From NCBI GenBank assembly GCA_914767715.1, contig OU612071.1:23185681-23249680 (forward strand): a stretch of DNA of 64,000 bases. The letters run 5' to 3'. The notes under the pieces were generated by a model that was not told where the DNA came from, did no database searches, and saw nothing but the letters and a program-made list of their open reading frames with translations. Source of the DNA: Membranipora membranacea (taxonomy: Eukaryota > Bryozoa > Gymnolaemata > Cheilostomatida > Membraniporidae). The position numbers were made by a program, and so were the translations under genes. Positions 61,202-64,000 of this stretch are shown piece after piece; within the stretch, counting starts at the first letter, position 1; every line of letters begins with the position of its first letter.

Positions 61202-62569
61202 TAAGGTAATGTCAAAGACCGATCCGAATATTAACATATCATATACCGATGGAAAGCTGCCGAGCTACTGAAAATGAATACCTGAACAAAAACTTGATTC
61301 AATGACGTTGTGTCATTTTAGGGAGGAAATGAGGCAGAAAACGCTGTTTTTGTCAAAGCAGATGGAGGAGTCAAATTAAATGCAAGAAATTTCAAACCAG
61401 GTGGAATGCATACTTAGAGATTGCGTTCATCGTAAAATTTTATTTTCTTTGATATATGACTAGTCTAAACTGACTTTTTACGTCACACCATACAATGCAT
61501 TTTTTTTGTGAAGCAGTGAAAATATGTGAAATTTCAATAATTAATTCAGAACAGATCATAGGCTCGAAACAAAATTAATTATGATTTTCCCTAAGAGTAC
61601 ACTTCAAATGTCATACCTATTAACTTTCAACAAATTAGCTTGCATATTGCGAAAACAGTAGACTCTCGAATACAGCTAATATTTTTTGCAACTTTTGCAT
61701 AACATCAAATGTGCTGTCCAAATGACCATCATTGTGGGCAAACAAAGTTTTTTTGAAAGTTCTCACATACGAAGCCGCTTTCATTAGCCATGGTGCACAC
61801 AGGAAATACCAAAAGATTTTTTCCCTGCATCTTCGTTTTTCTTGAATTTAACGCAAAATAATGCCAAAAAACAGCTATTTTTTGGGACTTTTGAGGTGTT
61901 TTTGGTCATTCTTTTGCGTTAAATTCAAGAAAAACAAAGATGCAGTGAAAAATTCTGTTGGCATCTCCTGCATGCACCATGGGTAATAAAAGCGGCTTCG
62001 TATGTGAGAACTTTCAAGAAAACTTTGTTTGGCCACAATAATGGTCATTTGGACAGCACATTTGACGTTATGCAAAAGTTGCAAAAGATATCAGGTGTAT
62101 TCGAGAGTCTACTGTTTTCGCAATATGCAAGGTAATTTGTTGAAAGTCAATATGTATGACATTTGAAGTGTACTCTAAGGGAAAATCATAATTAATTTTG
62201 TTTCGAGCCTATGATCTGTTCTGAATTAATGATTGAATTTTCACATATTTTCACGGCTTCACACAAAAAAATGCGTTGTATGGGGTGACGTAAAAAGTCA
62301 GTTTAGACTAGTAATATATCAAAGAAAATTAAATTTTACTATGAACTCAATCTCTTAGTATACATTCCACCTGTTTTGAAATTTATTGCAATTAATTTGA
62401 CTCCTCCATCTGCTTTGACAAAAACAGCGTTTTCTGCCTCATTTCCTCCCTTTAATGACACAACGTCATCGAATCAAGTTTTTGTTCAGGTATTCATTTT
62501 CAGTAGCTCGGCAGCTTTCCAACGGTATATGATATGTTGATATTCGGATCGGTCTTTGACATTACCTTA
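61202..62569. repeat. 1.37-kb near-perfect palindrome (giant inverted repeat)
   Basis: The arms run from 61202 to about 61860 and from about 61911 to 62569, leaving a loop of about 50 bp. Matching blocks can be followed the whole way. GGTAATGTCAAAGACCGATC is at the outer tip, TCAAAGCAGATGGAGGAGTC lies inside it, CACATACGAAGCCGCTTTC is near the centre, and TCTTGAATTTAACGCAAAA borders the loop. By eye the arms differ at roughly one base in ten or fewer. Both tips abut TA, so a Tc1/mariner-like foldback transposon (AGGTAATG termini) is the likeliest origin. No transposase is present. A transcript would form a very long hairpin. Confidence 0.9.
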
Positions 62570-64000
62570 AGGCAGTATAACAACTTCAAATTTGAGAAAC
62601 TTCAATGGAAAGAATACTATTAACCATATTTCCCAATTGTGAAAAATAATTTTGGCAAGATAAATTGAAGTAAAGCATTATCGTTCGAATTGACCAATTT
62701 GAAATGACTCCGGTTGCCAGATTCCACTATGAAATTACATCTGCCATGGTTGATGTTTAATCAATGTTGTGTTTTAACATGGATTGACACAAAGGCATAG
62801 ACACACTACTTGAAGCATCTATAAACTTGTAAGCCCATCACTGGTGATTAGGATTGACATGAATTCTGACAATCAAACGTCCTAATTCCAATCCTGGGTG
62901 ACTTGAAATGGTATGATATTTTAACCTACCAAGCTTACGTAGTGCCTTTAGTCAGTGAGTAGGTGGAGAAGACTAAGTGTTTAGATAATGATCAAAAATT
63001 GAAGACATACCTTTACATATGCAAAATGTTATACAAACACACTCCTATAGAGGCTGTGGAATTGATTGATGGTAAACAATTTGTTGCAAGTCATCATTTG
63101 TATTTCTGGCTCTACCTCTATCATTCCTATTTAGCGCTTGGGATAGGATTTTTCAATATCCGTATCACCCATATAGTTCAATTGAAAGCACGTCTTTAAA
63201 GATTTAAAAAGAAACTTTGCACTCAATTTGACGAGCTCTTTGCAATCAACGTAGGGCTATTAGCGAATAACTTAATAGCCACTTGTTTCAATTAAGATGT
63301 AGTTGAACCTCTCGCTGAAAGCAAGGTTGCATGATTTATTTAGATAAAAATTGATAATAAAGTGATCACTAAGTGATTTATTATGATAAATCCAAAATAA
63401 GATTTTAAAGTGTTTTGGCACTTTATTGGCCAATATATCAGCGCTCATTAATTGGCATCCTGTTTATTCAACATTGAATAATTCACATACTACTGCTGGA
63501 ATTTGAGAAAGCCATAAAAACAAACTTGAAGATGTCATTATTATGTAAATAGATTATAGGCCTCATTTGGGATGATGATTATGCGAAACTACAACAACTT
63601 CTGCCATATTGATTTGACATGTTGTGGCAAATCGTTTTTCAAATTCTCCTGCTTTAATGTGCCTGGCATCTGAAGTGTCAAATAAAATAACTATAATTTG
63701 TATCAGGTGTCTAAAAAGTTATTGTTGTTGTTATTGGTATGAGGCTAACCAAGTGTTGAAATCTGACACAAATTTCACAATACTTTGTGTGAATGTTGCA
63801 AAAAATGAGGCATTGTGTGTGACTCAGTTGTGACTTGCAAATTTCAGAAATCAATAAGCCATATATCTATTGCATTTTGTTTCCTGTGATAAATTCTTCG
63901 AGTTTGAGTCTAAGTCTGGTTGTATGGCAGCCTCCAGGTCACTCGTGATGGCTGTAAGCAACAATGTTATGCTACTCATAAATAAAAGGTCTGAAGCTTA
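62570..64000. other. Non-coding to the end of the window
   Basis: No supported gene. The 78-codon frame at 62963-63199 has an aromatic C-terminal half but no known domain. Confidence 0.45.

Overview
This is an AT-rich stretch of animal nuclear DNA, most likely from an invertebrate. The evidence is a decayed rhodopsin-family GPCR, a spliced gene with GT-AG introns, CR1/L2-like and RTE-like LINE fragments, hAT-like and TTAA-flanked MITEs, and Ty3/gypsy-type LTR material. I saw no bacterial operons, rRNA or CRISPR. The species cannot be named from the sequence. Most of the window is transposon debris and non-coding DNA, and most open frames are chance.

Layout: 0.65-1.0 kb holds a 362-bp element with terminal inverted repeats (TIRs), and 1.55-1.73 kb a 9-bp minisatellite. 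A complete hAT-type MITE with its 8-bp target duplication lies at 7.54-8.05 kb. The best candidate host gene runs leftwards from 15.85 to about 9.28 kb. It has at least six short exons with good splice sites; five of these plus a candidate last exon join in one reading frame, and the product is unrecognised. A CR1-like LINE relic on the minus strand (18.78-16.77 kb) abuts a 619-bp TTAA-flanked foldback element (16.15-16.77 kb). Two more LINE 3' fragments lie at 22-24 kb. A minus-strand GPCR pseudogene, with two in-frame stops and one frameshift, occupies 24.77-25.72 kb. An RTE/BovB-like LINE 5' end with its endonuclease follows at 27.5-28.8 kb.

The interval 28.9-34.1 kb looks like an old LTR-type element. 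Its right-hand repeat was split by a younger, non-autonomous LTR retrotransposon (31.825-33.981 kb) with two LTRs, a primer-binding-like site, a polypurine tract and a 4-bp target duplication. A LINE with a reverse transcriptase and an (AATC)n tail follows at 34.2-35.6 kb, then a 322-bp foldback element.

From 36 to 57 kb the DNA is mostly featureless. It contains perfect hairpins, a tandem array interrupted by a tRNA-like unit (42.4-43.7 kb), other tRNA-like sequences with Pol III boxes, and a diverged inverted repeat near 48 kb. At 57-60.4 kb on the minus strand lie a 109-bp tandem repeat, a TTAA-flanked MITE, and an unusual retroelement remnant. In that remnant an envelope-like glycoprotein reading frame (signal/membrane segment, furin-like site) runs into the GPY/F C-terminal domain of a Ty3/gypsy integrase. 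A nearly perfect 1.37-kb palindrome flanked by TA lies at 61.2-62.57 kb. It is the most striking structural signal in the window.
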